A stretch of DNA of 64,000 nt from positions 1 to 64,000 of IMG/VR virus record IMGVR_UViG_3300046673_000306; one strand, given 5' to 3'. Shown here piece after piece: positions 55,031 to 64,000 of this stretch. Position numbers and translations under genes: made by a program. Source of the DNA: a virus. Numbering within the stretch: the stretch's first letter is position 1; every line of letters begins with the position of its first letter. A model generated the notes under the pieces. It did not search any database. It worked only from the letters and a program-made list of their open reading frames with translations, and had not been told where the DNA came from.

Positions 55031-55573
55031 TTAAGTTCTGATGATTGGGGTGTAGGCGCGGCATGGCTGGATGTTATTGTGAGACCCGTCGCCTCCGGTG
55101 CTGCTAGAATCCTGCGACCCATAATTGGTGTTATAATTCGAGCCCCCACCTTGGTTCGGAGTATACGCGTTCAGCGCGTAGGTGGAGTGGGTGTGCGCTG
55201 GCATCTCTGCGATGGTTAGAGTATGGAGTTCTTCCCCGTATGCTCCATAGAGGGTCTTCGCCGTCAGCCCTCCGGCTATTGACGGTTCAGTTCCTAGCCC
55301 CCGGTCGAAATCGACGGCCTCGCATTTCGGGTGCTGTGAAGTCGAACTGTGGCCGGGCAAGACCCCGTTGAGGGCGTCGCACCGGTACGCGCTATGGACG
55401 CGCATGGGGCCGACGAGCGGACGAGCTCCGCCTTCGAGCCACCCGGCAAGCATGGTGAGCTTTCCGACTTGGTCGTCGGTAACGTCGCGGTTCGCGTCCT
55501 GGAGCTTGGCGTTGTCCGTGCGCGTCATCTCATAGAGAGAGAAGTGCGTGGACAGGGATTGGTCGTCACGCAT
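55031..55573 (-). CDS. Chimera of M15 peptidase N-terminus and tail-collar C-terminus
   Basis: 180 residues. First 90 are M15-like: SLSTHFSLYEMTRTDNAKLQ, VHSAYRCDALNG, SQHPKCEAVDFD with His81 and Asp88. From about residue 100 it switches to a phage tail-collar/fibre tip end: AYGEELHTLTIAEMPAHTHS and GSHNNIQPCRAYTPIIRT. The third zinc ligand of M15 is lost. Looks like an illegitimate recombination product, and may be non-functional as enzyme. Confidence 0.7.
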   Translation of the reverse strand: MRDDQSLSTHFSLYEMTRTDNAKLQDANRDVTDDQVGKLTMLAGWLEGGARPLVGPMRVHSAYRCDALNGVLPGHSSTSQHPKCEAVDFDRGLGTEPSIAGGLTAKTLYGAYGEELHTLTIAEMPAHTHSTYALNAYTPNQGGGSNYNTNYGSQDSSSTGGDGSHNNIQPCRAYTPIIRT

Positions 55574-55760
55574 TGCGCTTCCTCCTCTTCTTCTTGTAGT
55601 GGTCCTTACCTCGGCCTATCGCCTTGCGGCAATGGTCTCGGACTTCGGTCATGACCTTGACCAAGAGCTCCCGGATGTCGGCCAGGGCGCGGACGACTTC
55701 CATTGCGGAGCCGCCCACCACCACCAGGAGCTTGATGGTTTCTATGAGCAGGTGAATCAA
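55566..55760 (-). CDS. Small membrane protein with basic tail, 64 residues
   Basis: TTG start overlapping the previous stop (TTGA). One hydrophobic segment (LIETIKLLVVVGGSAM), an amphipathic helix and a Lys/Arg tail (KDHYKKKRRKRNA). Could be a second lysis or anchoring protein. Confidence 0.58.
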   Translation of the reverse strand: MIHLLIETIKLLVVVGGSAMEVVRALADIRELLVKVMTEVRDHCRKAIGRGKDHYKKKRRKRNA

Positions 55761-55945
55761 CCGAGTCTCCCACCGTAGTTGAGGCTGGCGGTCAGGGTCT
55801 TGCCTCCTGCCGGGTCGCATTGGTCGTTGATTAGAGTCAAAGCGACGCTCCCGTCGGCGTTCTTGACGACGGCGTAGAGCGACTGGCCCGGGGCCAGGGT
55901 GAAATCGACGTTTTCAGCGACGGATTTTGGGACGATGATGGCCAT
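55757..55945 (-). CDS. Small beta-sandwich-like protein, 62 residues
   Basis: Strands VDFTLAPGQSLYAVVKNADG and SVALTLINDQCDPAGGKTLT. Paralogue of 54833-55018. Sits between the tail fibre and the small membrane protein. Virion accessory role possible. Confidence 0.62.
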   Translation of the reverse strand: MAIIVPKSVAENVDFTLAPGQSLYAVVKNADGSVALTLINDQCDPAGGKTLTASLNYGGRLG

Positions 55946-55953
55946 GAGACCTC

Positions 55954-58900
55954 CTATTGATACCTGATGATGAACATGACGTTGGCGTTCTTCGGGCGGG
56001 ACTCTTGGTTCCCACCAGTCGGGCTGTCGATGATGTTACCCGTGTTAGCGGCCTGCGGGTACGGCCAGTATGCTCCCGCGCCGCCGCTCAGATTTCCGGA
56101 GGCGGGATTCATCGGGTGGAGATGACCTCGGTCCACGTCCATCTCGTAGGAGCCCACAGTGTTGCCGCTCCGGCCGCCAGGCAGACGGTTGAAGCGAGAT
56201 GCGGCATCGGGGTCGGTGAGAGAGTCGGTAGAGTCGTGGCTCCAACCTCTAGGGAAGCACCCGCGCATGTCCGGGAGGTTGAAGTGGGTCCCGTCCGGGG
56301 TGCCCCACCGGTCTCCGATGACCGCGTAGAGGTCGGGATACGAGACCGTGAGCAGGCTCGTCCCGTCGCACTCCATCCATCCCGCAGGCGCGTTCGGCCC
56401 GCAGAACATGGTCATCGAGCCGACCGGGACCGAGGCGAGGGTCGTCCACGCTGCGGAGGACGGGCTGGTGGCCACCGGTACCTGGCCGACCGTCGGGGTC
56501 CCGGTCACGGGTATCGACAACGACCTAAGGAAGGGCCTGACGTCCTTGATATTCCCCTGGGTCACGATCGGAGATGATCCGTTGTTGTAGACGCAGACGA
56601 CCTCGGCCAGGACCAGACCCGGCGTCGGGTATGGCGGAGGCGTCGACGGAGTCAAGAGCGAGTATCCGGCAGAATTCTCGGGTACGGTGTTTAGGTTCCC
56701 GGAATCATCCAGATAAACCAGGCCCACGTAGCTGTTGGCGGCCAGGGCCAGAGGCACGGACGGGAGAGCGATGCTGCCTCCAGAGCACTGGACCTTGTTC
56801 GCACCGTCACTAGCAACGAAGTAGGGACCAGTTGCGACGTTCAGGTTGATATCCGGTGTCGCCGAGGCGTATGGCCGCAGCTGGTCGAGGCCGACCTCGG
56901 AGATGAAACCGTTGGTGCTCATGGCCGCGTTCATCCCGATCTCGATCTGCTGAAGCGCTCCCTGGACGGTAGTGGACGTTATCTGGAAGTTGTTGGGGTT
57001 GCTCCCGGTGACCGGTTGGATTCCGACTAGGGACGCGCCTTCATCAGGCCCGACTGCCGCCAGCGTGGTATAGCTCACGAACCCGCTCTCCAGAGCCACT
57101 AGGGAGATGTTCGGGCTGTACATGGCCACCGTGGTCGCAGCCGGTGACGGGGTATTGATCCCGTAGCTCAGCTGAGACCCGACCACGCCGTTTATAAAGT
57201 AGGATGGGAGCAGGGTCTTCGGCGCCTGGAAGAAGCAGCCCGTTACCGTGGGGTTGCTGGCGATCGGGGTCGGCAGCGTTACTCCGTCGAGGATGTTGAT
57301 CGCCGCAGATGCCGAGCCCGGACCCATAATGAATGTGGTGTCGATGATCAGGGGATTGGATATATTCGTTATGTCGATGATATCGACTGCCGCCGGTGTC
57401 CCGGAGGTGCAGTCCGCCGAGCTGAAGGTGCAGTTTGAGATCACTGGGTTCGATCCGTTCGCGACCACGGCGTTGTTCCCGTTGTTGGTGCACGAAGTGA
57501 TGCTGCAAAGGGCACCCGACTTCACTACTAGACCCAGGCTCGCGGCGTTATTGCCAACGGGGGTGTCTGCGGCGTCACCGGTTCCGCCTAGGATCAGGCA
57601 GGCCGTGAACGTGGCGTTCACCGAGAGTCCGGTCATGACCACGGTCGTCACCGTGCAGTCGGAGAAGGCGGAGGTTGATGTCCCGGAGATGAACATGCAA
57701 GCCCCGACCACGACGTCGGTCCAGGTCAAGGACGTGCCCGAGACCACGATCTGGTTGATCGTCGAGGTGATGTCGCTGCTGGTCAGGGTATTCACCGAAC
57801 CGCTGAGGCTAACGCAGTCCGTGGCCGTCCCCGCCACTGGGCTAGACAAGGACGTGATCGGGGCGATGTTAAAGTCCATGTCCACGGCAGTGAACGACTC
57901 GCTGCTATACAGGGCCCGATCATTGGATGTCACCGAGCACCCGCTGGCGATCATCGTCCCGTTGTTGACCACGGCTCCGATCCCGGGGTTCGGGCCCGTG
58001 CTGAAGGCGGTTACTTCGGTGTCGGTAATGGTCACGGTCGCGGTCGTGTTCACGACGCCCGCCGCCGAGGTCGCCCCGACCCAGTTCCCGCACCAGATAT
58101 AGGAATCTTGGATCGTGAGCGTCGACCCGATATTGGCCAGGACCCCGACGGTTCCGAGGGCGCCAACAGGAGCCGTGGCCTGGCTCTCGCCGTATATCTT
58201 TTGGCCGATCAGGCAGTTGCTGATCGTAGCCGACAGGACCGACGCCCCGACGCTGACGATGACGTCGTTCCCGGTTAGGCCGACGCCGATATCCAGGCCT
58301 AGATTCGAGACCGTGACATTGTTAGCCGAGATCGTGAGCGCGTTGAAGTTCCCGCCAACGATGGGCGCGACCCTGATCGTGGTCGTCGTCGGATCAAGGC
58401 CCGTTAGCGTGACGTAGGGATTGACCATCGTTATCGGGAACTCGCTGACGTAGGTCCCGGGCTCGACCAGGACCACGTACTGGTTCGCGTATCCTACGGC
58501 GGTCGGCCCAGACATCGGTATGCTGTTTAGGGCCTCCTGGACGCTGGTGAACTGGCCCCCGGTCTGAGACACGGTAATGAGGTTGTTTGGGGAGAAGTTC
58601 TTGGACAGGGCCGCGATCGGCCTCACGTCAATCACGTCTGAGGCGTTGATCGCGGTCTGGGCCGTGTATCGGTTCACCATCGCTAAGGGGAAGGTCCAGG
58701 ACCCGGTCGGGACCGCAGGGGCCAAGGGGTTGTTGACGTTGACGGATTGCGCTATGTTGATGGAGTACTGTACCTGCTCGCGGTAGGCGCCTGGGCCAAG
58801 GGTCGGGTCCTCGATATTGGGGTACTGGGTCGCGGTGACGTCCGCTATCGAGACCGTGAGGTAGATCAAGTCTGTCCTGGGTGCGGTCGGGACACCGACA

Positions 58901-59214
58901 GGCATGTTGTAGATGAACTGCGGGGGCGCGCCTATGGCCTGGTGCAGGCCATCGGGGAGGATTAGCCGCTGGCCCTGGGTGTAGATCGCGCCCAGGGTGA
59001 TGTTCACGGCATTGTCCAGGCCGCTGGCGACGACGAGGAAGCCCTCGCCCAGGGCTCCGTCAGTGATCAGGTTCTCGATGAACCGCTGCCTCTCGTTGTT
59101 CTGGATGTCCTGGAGTTCGACCATCTCGAAGTCGGCGGGGTGAGTCCCCTCCTGGAAGACCACGGTCTCGAAGCGGTTGGCTTCGTCGAAGGTTCTCTTG
59201 CTCAGCTCTGGCAT
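55954..59214 (-). CDS. Tail fibre with beta-helix shaft and collar domain, 1086 residues
   Basis: The N-terminal 200 residues resemble baseplate-attachment regions (FQEGTHPADFEMVELQDIQN). A long middle with repeated short strands and Thr/Val/Asn turns (VSNLGLDIGVGLTGNDVIVS) reads as a right-handed beta-helix. The C-terminal collar domain has VPVGSMTMFCGPNAPAGWME, CDGTSLLTVSYPDLYAVIGD, THFNLPDMRGCFPRGW and ESRPKNANVMFIIRYQ. Receptor-binding or host-wall-binding fibre. Confidence 0.9.
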   Translation of the reverse strand: MPELSKRTFDEANRFETVVFQEGTHPADFEMVELQDIQNNERQRFIENLITDGALGEGFLVVASGLDNAVNITLGAIYTQGQRLILPDGLHQAIGAPPQFIYNMPVGVPTAPRTDLIYLTVSIADVTATQYPNIEDPTLGPGAYREQVQYSINIAQSVNVNNPLAPAVPTGSWTFPLAMVNRYTAQTAINASDVIDVRPIAALSKNFSPNNLITVSQTGGQFTSVQEALNSIPMSGPTAVGYANQYVVLVEPGTYVSEFPITMVNPYVTLTGLDPTTTTIRVAPIVGGNFNALTISANNVTVSNLGLDIGVGLTGNDVIVSVGASVLSATISNCLIGQKIYGESQATAPVGALGTVGVLANIGSTLTIQDSYIWCGNWVGATSAAGVVNTTATVTITDTEVTAFSTGPNPGIGAVVNNGTMIASGCSVTSNDRALYSSESFTAVDMDFNIAPITSLSSPVAGTATDCVSLSGSVNTLTSSDITSTINQIVVSGTSLTWTDVVVGACMFISGTSTSAFSDCTVTTVVMTGLSVNATFTACLILGGTGDAADTPVGNNAASLGLVVKSGALCSITSCTNNGNNAVVANGSNPVISNCTFSSADCTSGTPAAVDIIDITNISNPLIIDTTFIMGPGSASAAINILDGVTLPTPIASNPTVTGCFFQAPKTLLPSYFINGVVGSQLSYGINTPSPAATTVAMYSPNISLVALESGFVSYTTLAAVGPDEGASLVGIQPVTGSNPNNFQITSTTVQGALQQIEIGMNAAMSTNGFISEVGLDQLRPYASATPDINLNVATGPYFVASDGANKVQCSGGSIALPSVPLALAANSYVGLVYLDDSGNLNTVPENSAGYSLLTPSTPPPYPTPGLVLAEVVCVYNNGSSPIVTQGNIKDVRPFLRSLSIPVTGTPTVGQVPVATSPSSAAWTTLASVPVGSMTMFCGPNAPAGWMECDGTSLLTVSYPDLYAVIGDRWGTPDGTHFNLPDMRGCFPRGWSHDSTDSLTDPDAASRFNRLPGGRSGNTVGSYEMDVDRGHLHPMNPASGNLSGGAGAYWPYPQAANTGNIIDSPTGGNQESRPKNANVMFIIRYQ

Positions 59215-59227
59215 GGTAATGGCTCCT

Positions 59228-60373
59228 TTAGAACGCTATTGCCCAGCGAATGAAAACGCCCTGGCCCGTGGTTATGTTCGTGAACGTCGGCACGCCCCAG
59301 GCCAGTATTTTCGTGCCCGCGTTCCCTATGATGGCGATCTCCCTGATGGTGTCGTTTATCCCGAGGTTGAACTGGGCCCGGACCAGAAGGTTCGGGTTCG
59401 GCTGATCGGAGACGTCGAGCAGGTTCGGTTGCAGGAGTTCGAGCGCAACCGGTCCATTGATGGCGCGGTCGCCCAGGAACGATACCTGGGACGGGGAGAC
59501 CCTGCCAAGCTCGTGGAACATCCGCGTGGGGTTGTAGAAGGTCCTGGCCCCGATGTCGCACTCCACGTACCCGATGTACACGATCGTCCCGTTCGGAGGC
59601 GTCGGCGGCGTCGTCTTTCCCAGCGATGGCATGTTCTGGACCTCGCCGATGCCGTAGGCTCCGGACATGGTCCCGGTGTCTATGAGGAACAGATGGTTGA
59701 AGCAGTCCTGCTGCAAGCAGTTCGGCCCCGTGGCGCTGTTCCCGAAGCTCAGGGCCAAGTCGTGGGAGGTGTTGGCGACCTCGATGAAGTAGAAGGTGTT
59801 AGGGAACCCATTCGGACCGAAATTGTACACGGGGAAGTCGTTGTGGAGGATGACCGGGTCTATCCCGGTCATCTCGAAGTTGTTCCCGAGGCGGGGGTTG
59901 GTCCCGAACGAGGAGTAGGCGCCCCCGACGCCGGAGCCGACCGCGACGTGTGATATCCCGGCGAGGGCGCTCTCCGGGGTCTGGCCCATGTCAAACAGGG
60001 TCAAAGACGTGGTGTTCCCAATGAGGCCCAGATCATACGTTGGGTTCCCGGATACGGTGCGGTAGACGTTGTAGCTCAGGGCCCCGGCCACCGCTGACCA
60101 TGAGATCGAGTTGTAGTTTGCTGACCCTAGGCCAGCGTTGCCCGTCGCCGTCGTCGCGATAGAGAACGGCAGGCCTTGGCCGTAGGCGGTAACGGACTTT
60201 ATCACATATGCCCACGTCGAGGAACCGGCGGCTCCGACGTTGGCCACCGCCGATGACCCCGGAGCCGGGATCGAGAAGTCTGTAAGCTGCTGCTCGGCGG
60301 TACCGGCCATGAGCTGGGAGATCAGGGTCCTTCCGTCTCTGCTCATCTGTTGCTGCGTGCTGAGTCCGCTCAT
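59228..60373 (-). CDS. Structural/tail protein with FN3-like segment, 381 residues
   Basis: Begins MSGLSTQQQMSRDGRTLISQ. Contains a fibronectin-like stretch (NYNSISWSAVAGALSYNVYR) and beta-rich remainder with KILAWGVPTFTNITTGQGVF. Between the fibre and the giant FN3 protein, so a tail component. ATG 60373 with GGGGAAATATC upstream. An in-frame longer reading runs into the upstream gene. Confidence 0.75.
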   Translation of the reverse strand: MSGLSTQQQMSRDGRTLISQLMAGTAEQQLTDFSIPAPGSSAVANVGAAGSSTWAYVIKSVTAYGQGLPFSIATTATGNAGLGSANYNSISWSAVAGALSYNVYRTVSGNPTYDLGLIGNTTSLTLFDMGQTPESALAGISHVAVGSGVGGAYSSFGTNPRLGNNFEMTGIDPVILHNDFPVYNFGPNGFPNTFYFIEVANTSHDLALSFGNSATGPNCLQQDCFNHLFLIDTGTMSGAYGIGEVQNMPSLGKTTPPTPPNGTIVYIGYVECDIGARTFYNPTRMFHELGRVSPSQVSFLGDRAINGPVALELLQPNLLDVSDQPNPNLLVRAQFNLGINDTIREIAIIGNAGTKILAWGVPTFTNITTGQGVFIRWAIAF

Positions 60374-60383
60374 GATATTTCCC

Positions 60384-63300
60384 CTATATTCCTGCGTTGA
60401 ATCGGAAGAGTTTGGCCGTGTCCAGCGAGCGCCCATAGAAGAAGACCCCGCCGTCGAAGGCCAGGCCCTGCACCCGCTCGTTCACGACGTAGGTCTTGGT
60501 CAAGACCAGGGTCTGACCCAGGGTGATCGGCGGATTCGGGATCGAGAAGACATGGACCGTGGTCGAGGTCCCGTTATACAGGGCCGTGGCCACCAGCGAG
60601 CCGCCCCCAAGTTCGATCGAGATCGAGCCCGTGGCGAGGTTGATGAGGTCTCCTGGGTGCCCCACCGGGTCCTCAGTCACCGTGGGAGGCACGTACACCG
60701 ACGGCAGGGGTATGCTCCCGACCACGGCCCCGATCGGCAGGGGGTTGTAGCCCAGGTACCCGGCGCTGGCGCTGGGCGGGACGAGGCTCATGTCCACCAG
60801 CCAGATTTTCCCGGCCAGGTCCACGATCAGGACCTTGGAGACGGCGTCCGAGACGAAGTCCAGGACGTAGTTCTGGATGTTGAATATCTCCACTGCCTGA
60901 TTCGTGCTGCGCTGGACCTGGAACAGCGTAGTGTTGTAGGACGTGGTCGAGCCTGAGCTGTCGGTCTGGAGGACCATGCACAGGCCGTTGCCTCCAGCAG
61001 CCTCGATGCGCAGGGGCTGCGCTGAGGCTCCGACCTCTCCCAGGAAGGGGAGGGATATGAAGGGCTCAATCGGGTGCGTGATCGCCAGGGTCCTGTCCCA
61101 GTTCTGGAACTCGGTCGGGGCCGAGTCCCAGGGTGCGATGCCGCTGACCCCCGCGCCTTCCTGGGTCGCGAAGGTCCAGCCATCGTAGATTCCCAGGCCA
61201 AGCGCGCCCCAGGACTGCGAGTTTCCGGAGAACCCCGCACCTTGACCCGCGATCCCGACGTCGAACAGGCCGCTGTCGTTGCTGGCCCCAGACCAGGCCA
61301 GGGTACTGATGGGGGCGACCACGCGCGCCAGGGTCACCGCGTCTATGAGGTACATGGAGTCCCCGGCCCCGGCGGCGACCACCCTCGTCAGGTCCCCGCT
61401 CTGGATCGACGCGGTCCCGGCGTAGTCCGAGGAGGACGCGAGGAGGATCGGCTCGTAGCCCACGGGGTTGTTCGTGACCTTGACGATGCCGTTAGCGCAC
61501 CCCGCGAACACGCCGTTTCCGTTCTCGGTCAGGGCATCCCTAGAGCCGAAGGTCCTGACGACGTTGACCATGCCCAGGGGCATGAAAACGGCGTCGTACA
61601 GGGTCTGATGCACCGTCACCGAGTTCGGGCCCGACTCGATCGCGGAGAACATCGACGCCGAGTAGCTGAGGACGTCGCCGATGTTCCCGGGGGCGACCAG
61701 GGCGTTGTCGACGTACGTCATGGGGGAGGCCGAGGCCGGTATCGTGGCGATGGCGCTCATGGCCGAGCCATTGACGCTGCGGCTGATCAAGACTTGATCG
61801 CCAGCGGCGTAGGCGTACCCCGCCGGGGGCGTGATCGTGAGCGTGACCTGGGTTCTGTTCGTCTGCGACGTAGTGATAACGGGCGCGCCCATTCGGCAGG
61901 TGAAGACGGCGATGTTTGATTGCGGAGAGGTGTTGTCCGCGTCCACGGCGTAGACCCAGTACTGCACGGTGTCGCCCATGTTCATCGGGTATGTGTCCCG
62001 GTAGCTCCTCAGCGCCGGGTTCGCGTCGTTGCAGACCAGGATCGGGGCCTCGTACGAGGTGGGGGACCCGGTCACGAACTTCTGGCGCCAGACCTCGAAG
62101 CCGGTGGCCAGGGTATTGGCGTCGGACCAGGTCACTAGGTTCTGGGTCGACAGGGGCCTAGTCACCGCGACCCCGGTGGGGGCGGACAAGGCCAGGTCGG
62201 TCGAGACCGTTAGGGAATAGGCCCCGAGGTTCTTGGGCACCGCGACGTCGCTGAGTATGAGGTAGGCCTGCTTGATCTCCCTGACCCTGAACGAGACTAG
62301 GGCCCCGGGGGCGCCGTTGACGGCGACCGTGACCGTCGTCTGCCCAGGGGGCACGCGCGCGACCTCCACGAACGTGCCGTTGTTCGAGAACGCGGTCTCG
62401 ATCGCGGTGTAGTCCATGTAGAGGTTGTTCGTGGTCCAGGTCAGGGTCGCCATGTTATCCGGAGTCCCCACGACCTGGAGGTCCTGCGGGGGGTCGAACG
62501 GGGTCGTGACGATGATCGGGATTGAGGCCGGACCCTGCTCCTGGTTGTCGAAGTTCTGGACGGAGTAGGCGTAGACCGCCCCGGAGATGATCGGGGCGTC
62601 GTCGACGAACTCCGTGACCGAGGCCGCGACGCTGGCGATAAGGGTCAGCGGGGCTCCGTCCATGGACTTGTAGACCAGGGTCCCGCGCACGAACGGGCTT
62701 ATGTTCTGCCAGGACACGTTGATGACCCCGGCCCCGGTGATCGCCACTGAGACGTTGTCTGGCGCAACCAGCTCCTGGACGATGATGATCTGGATAGAGT
62801 TCGACCAGGGGCTGACCGCCGTCGCGTTATCGGCCCGAACCCGGTACGAGACGAAGGTCCCTACAGGGTAGTCGAAGACGTCGGTGAAGGAAGTGGTCCC
62901 CCCCGGGACCGTGATCAGGGGTCCGATCACGGGCAAGAACGCGGGAGCCTCCATGATCGTGCGCTGGATCGAGTACGATGTCTCCAGGTCCTCGTTGATG
63001 ACCAGGTTCGTGTCGGTCCAGGTCAGGATCGCGCCGATGTCTGCGGCGGGGACCACGGAGACGAGGACGGGCGCGTTCAGGGGCGCTGTGACGCTGAATG
63101 CCGCTGACGTCGGCCCCGCGAAGTCCTGGTTGAAGGCCTCGACCTTGAAGGTGTATATCTGTCCAGGCACTATGACCACGGAGTAGACGTAGGTCAGCGT
63201 CCCCGGGGCAACGACGGCGACCTGGTCGAAGACCGTGGTGCTGCCGACGTCCAGGTACACGCGGACCCCCTTCTCGTCGGACACTGCCGGGTAGTTGGGG

Positions 63301-64000
63301 TCGGTCCAGACCAAGGTGATCTGGGTCCCTCCTCCGATGGTCGCGGAGGTGATGACCGGGGCCGCCATAGTCTGCGGCACGACCACGCTCTGGGCTGCGG
63401 AGAATGGTCCGACGTCGCCCGTGGACGGCGACACCGCCCTGACCCTGTAGGTGTAGGTCCCCGGGACCATGCCCAGGTACCCGAAGGCGTCGTCGTAGGC
63501 CCCGGTTGGGGCTGGCCCAGCGGCCATGGTCATCGAGGACAGGAGCAGGAACGGTCCGGCTCCGACGCTCCTCCAGACTTCGACCTGGTCACCGGCGCCG
63601 TAGGTGTTGGGGTCGGTCCAGGCCAGGGCAATGAGCCCGACCTTGATCGCGGGGATGGCCAGCGGCGGGGAGATCGTGAAGTCCGGGGTGTAGATCGGGA
63701 CCGCCAGGGTCTGCGCCGAGAACGAGGATGGGACGGTGATGGAGGACGGGGCGCTGAGCGTCGTGGTCTGGTACTTGTTCGTGACCTGGACTTCGTAGGA
63801 GTAGGTGTGTCCGGGGGGAGGCGCGGAGGCCGCGATGGTCGCCCCCGGCAGTATGGTCATCCCGGGGGTTCCCGCCGTGACCGTGACGGCCCCGGAATCG
63901 GTGGCCGCCGCCGTATCCAGAGACATGATCACGGGAGTGGGTGAGGCGAGGACCCCGGCGGGGATCACTGCGTCGGAAAATGCGTAGGAGATTCCCGAGA
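60384..64000 (-). CDS. Giant FN3-repeat tail/host-recognition protein, N-terminus beyond window
   Basis: Open to the right edge; at least 1205 residues visible. About seven fibronectin type III-like units of roughly 100 residues, each with a Trp near TLVWTDPN or TLTWTTNN and a Y-x-V/Y-R motif (YTYRVRAVSPSTGDVGPFSA, VSYRVRADNAT). The C-terminal 350 residues change to a beta-propeller-like region (GNGVFAGCANGIVKVTNN, DSMYLIDAVTLARVVAP, KVLIVDLAGKIWLVDMS). Likely a long tail or baseplate appendage for surface binding. Confidence 0.82.
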   Translation of the reverse strand, partial: SGISYAFSDAVIPAGVLASPTPVIMSLDTAAATDSGAVTVTAGTPGMTILPGATIAASAPPPGHTYSYEVQVTNKYQTTTLSAPSSITVPSSFSAQTLAVPIYTPDFTISPPLAIPAIKVGLIALAWTDPNTYGAGDQVEVWRSVGAGPFLLLSSMTMAAGPAPTGAYDDAFGYLGMVPGTYTYRVRAVSPSTGDVGPFSAAQSVVVPQTMAAPVITSATIGGGTQITLVWTDPNYPAVSDEKGVRVYLDVGSTTVFDQVAVVAPGTLTYVYSVVIVPGQIYTFKVEAFNQDFAGPTSAAFSVTAPLNAPVLVSVVPAADIGAILTWTDTNLVINEDLETSYSIQRTIMEAPAFLPVIGPLITVPGGTTSFTDVFDYPVGTFVSYRVRADNATAVSPWSNSIQIIIVQELVAPDNVSVAITGAGVINVSWQNISPFVRGTLVYKSMDGAPLTLIASVAASVTEFVDDAPIISGAVYAYSVQNFDNQEQGPASIPIIVTTPFDPPQDLQVVGTPDNMATLTWTTNNLYMDYTAIETAFSNNGTFVEVARVPPGQTTVTVAVNGAPGALVSFRVREIKQAYLILSDVAVPKNLGAYSLTVSTDLALSAPTGVAVTRPLSTQNLVTWSDANTLATGFEVWRQKFVTGSPTSYEAPILVCNDANPALRSYRDTYPMNMGDTVQYWVYAVDADNTSPQSNIAVFTCRMGAPVITTSQTNRTQVTLTITPPAGYAYAAGDQVLISRSVNGSAMSAIATIPASASPMTYVDNALVAPGNIGDVLSYSASMFSAIESGPNSVTVHQTLYDAVFMPLGMVNVVRTFGSRDALTENGNGVFAGCANGIVKVTNNPVGYEPILLASSSDYAGTASIQSGDLTRVVAAGAGDSMYLIDAVTLARVVAPISTLAWSGASNDSGLFDVGIAGQGAGFSGNSQSWGALGLGIYDGWTFATQEGAGVSGIAPWDSAPTEFQNWDRTLAITHPIEPFISLPFLGEVGASAQPLRIEAAGGNGLCMVLQTDSSGSTTSYNTTLFQVQRSTNQAVEIFNIQNYVLDFVSDAVSKVLIVDLAGKIWLVDMSLVPPSASAGYLGYNPLPIGAVVGSIPLPSVYVPPTVTEDPVGHPGDLINLATGSISIELGGGSLVATALYNGTSTTVHVFSIPNPPITLGQTLVLTKTYVVNERVQGLAFDGGVFFYGRSLDTAKLFRFNAGI

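Noticed and set aside
1-64000. tRNA genes, CRISPR arrays, integrase or rRNA
   Set aside because: Looked for T-loop/anticodon patterns, spaced direct repeats and recombinase motifs by eye; none could be supported. A tRNAscan or CRISPR search could still find degenerate cases.

Overview
This window is part of the genome of a GC-rich tailed phage (Caudoviricetes), probably large, infecting a Gram-negative bacterium. The evidence is tightly packed, often ATGA-overlapping genes in long strand-coherent blocks, a phage replication and recombination cluster, a lysis/tail-fibre block with a tail-collar domain, two lipoboxed LPP20-like lipoproteins (hence a Gram-negative host), and strong AGGAGG ribosome sites. 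I recognised no tRNA genes, CRISPR arrays or integrase. The host cannot be named. A small histone-fold protein resembling those of Bdellovibrio-type bacteria is the only hint.

Layout. (1) 1-19818, minus strand: recombination and replication. In transcription order this block holds a replication initiator (19818-17932) carrying its own iterons, a DnaC-like loader, small DNA-binding proteins, a homing HNH endonuclease, a primase-helicase, several unknown replication-associated proteins, an HNH nuclease with a structured leader RNA, and an Mre11/SbcD-like nuclease. After these comes a ubiquitin-like cassette (ASCH/DUF3850 protein, E2-like paralogue, Ubl, E2-like protein, JAMM peptidase, E1-like enzyme), then a small wHTH protein and a Rad50/SbcC-like ATPase cut by the left edge. 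(2) 19819-20202: divergent promoter region. (3) 20203-43184, plus strand: many small early-type genes, a 5-nt-periodic G-rich non-coding array, two related TnpB elements, two LPP20 lipoproteins, an SNF2 helicase split by an intein, an Rrf2-type regulator and a DinG-like helicase. (4) 43251-47508, minus strand: small phage genes behind one leaderless promoter. (5) 47638-52155, plus strand: more small genes ending in a histone-fold protein. (6) 52217-64000, minus strand: lysis and tail. This block holds a huge FN3-repeat protein cut by the right edge, an FN3-like structural protein, a beta-helix/collar tail fibre, an M15/collar chimera, an M15 endolysin-like peptidase, a holin candidate, a coiled-coil membrane protein and an amidase-fold protein lacking its zinc ligands.

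Most notable: (a) a complete ubiquitin-like conjugation/deconjugation gene set nested between the two subunits of an Mre11-Rad50-type nuclease; (b) a structured A-B-A'-B' (pseudoknot-topology) leader RNA, starting exactly at the predicted transcription start and ending a few bases before a start codon with no Shine-Dalgarno, in front of both TnpB genes and an HNH nuclease gene; (c) a promoter family sharing the 11-mer GGGTCTTGACA, six of seven leaderless; (d) palindromic repeats plus AT-rich direct repeats inside the initiator gene, a likely origin; (e) a 460-bp G-rich array with a strict 5-nt period. All functional calls are from reading motifs by eye. No database search was run.
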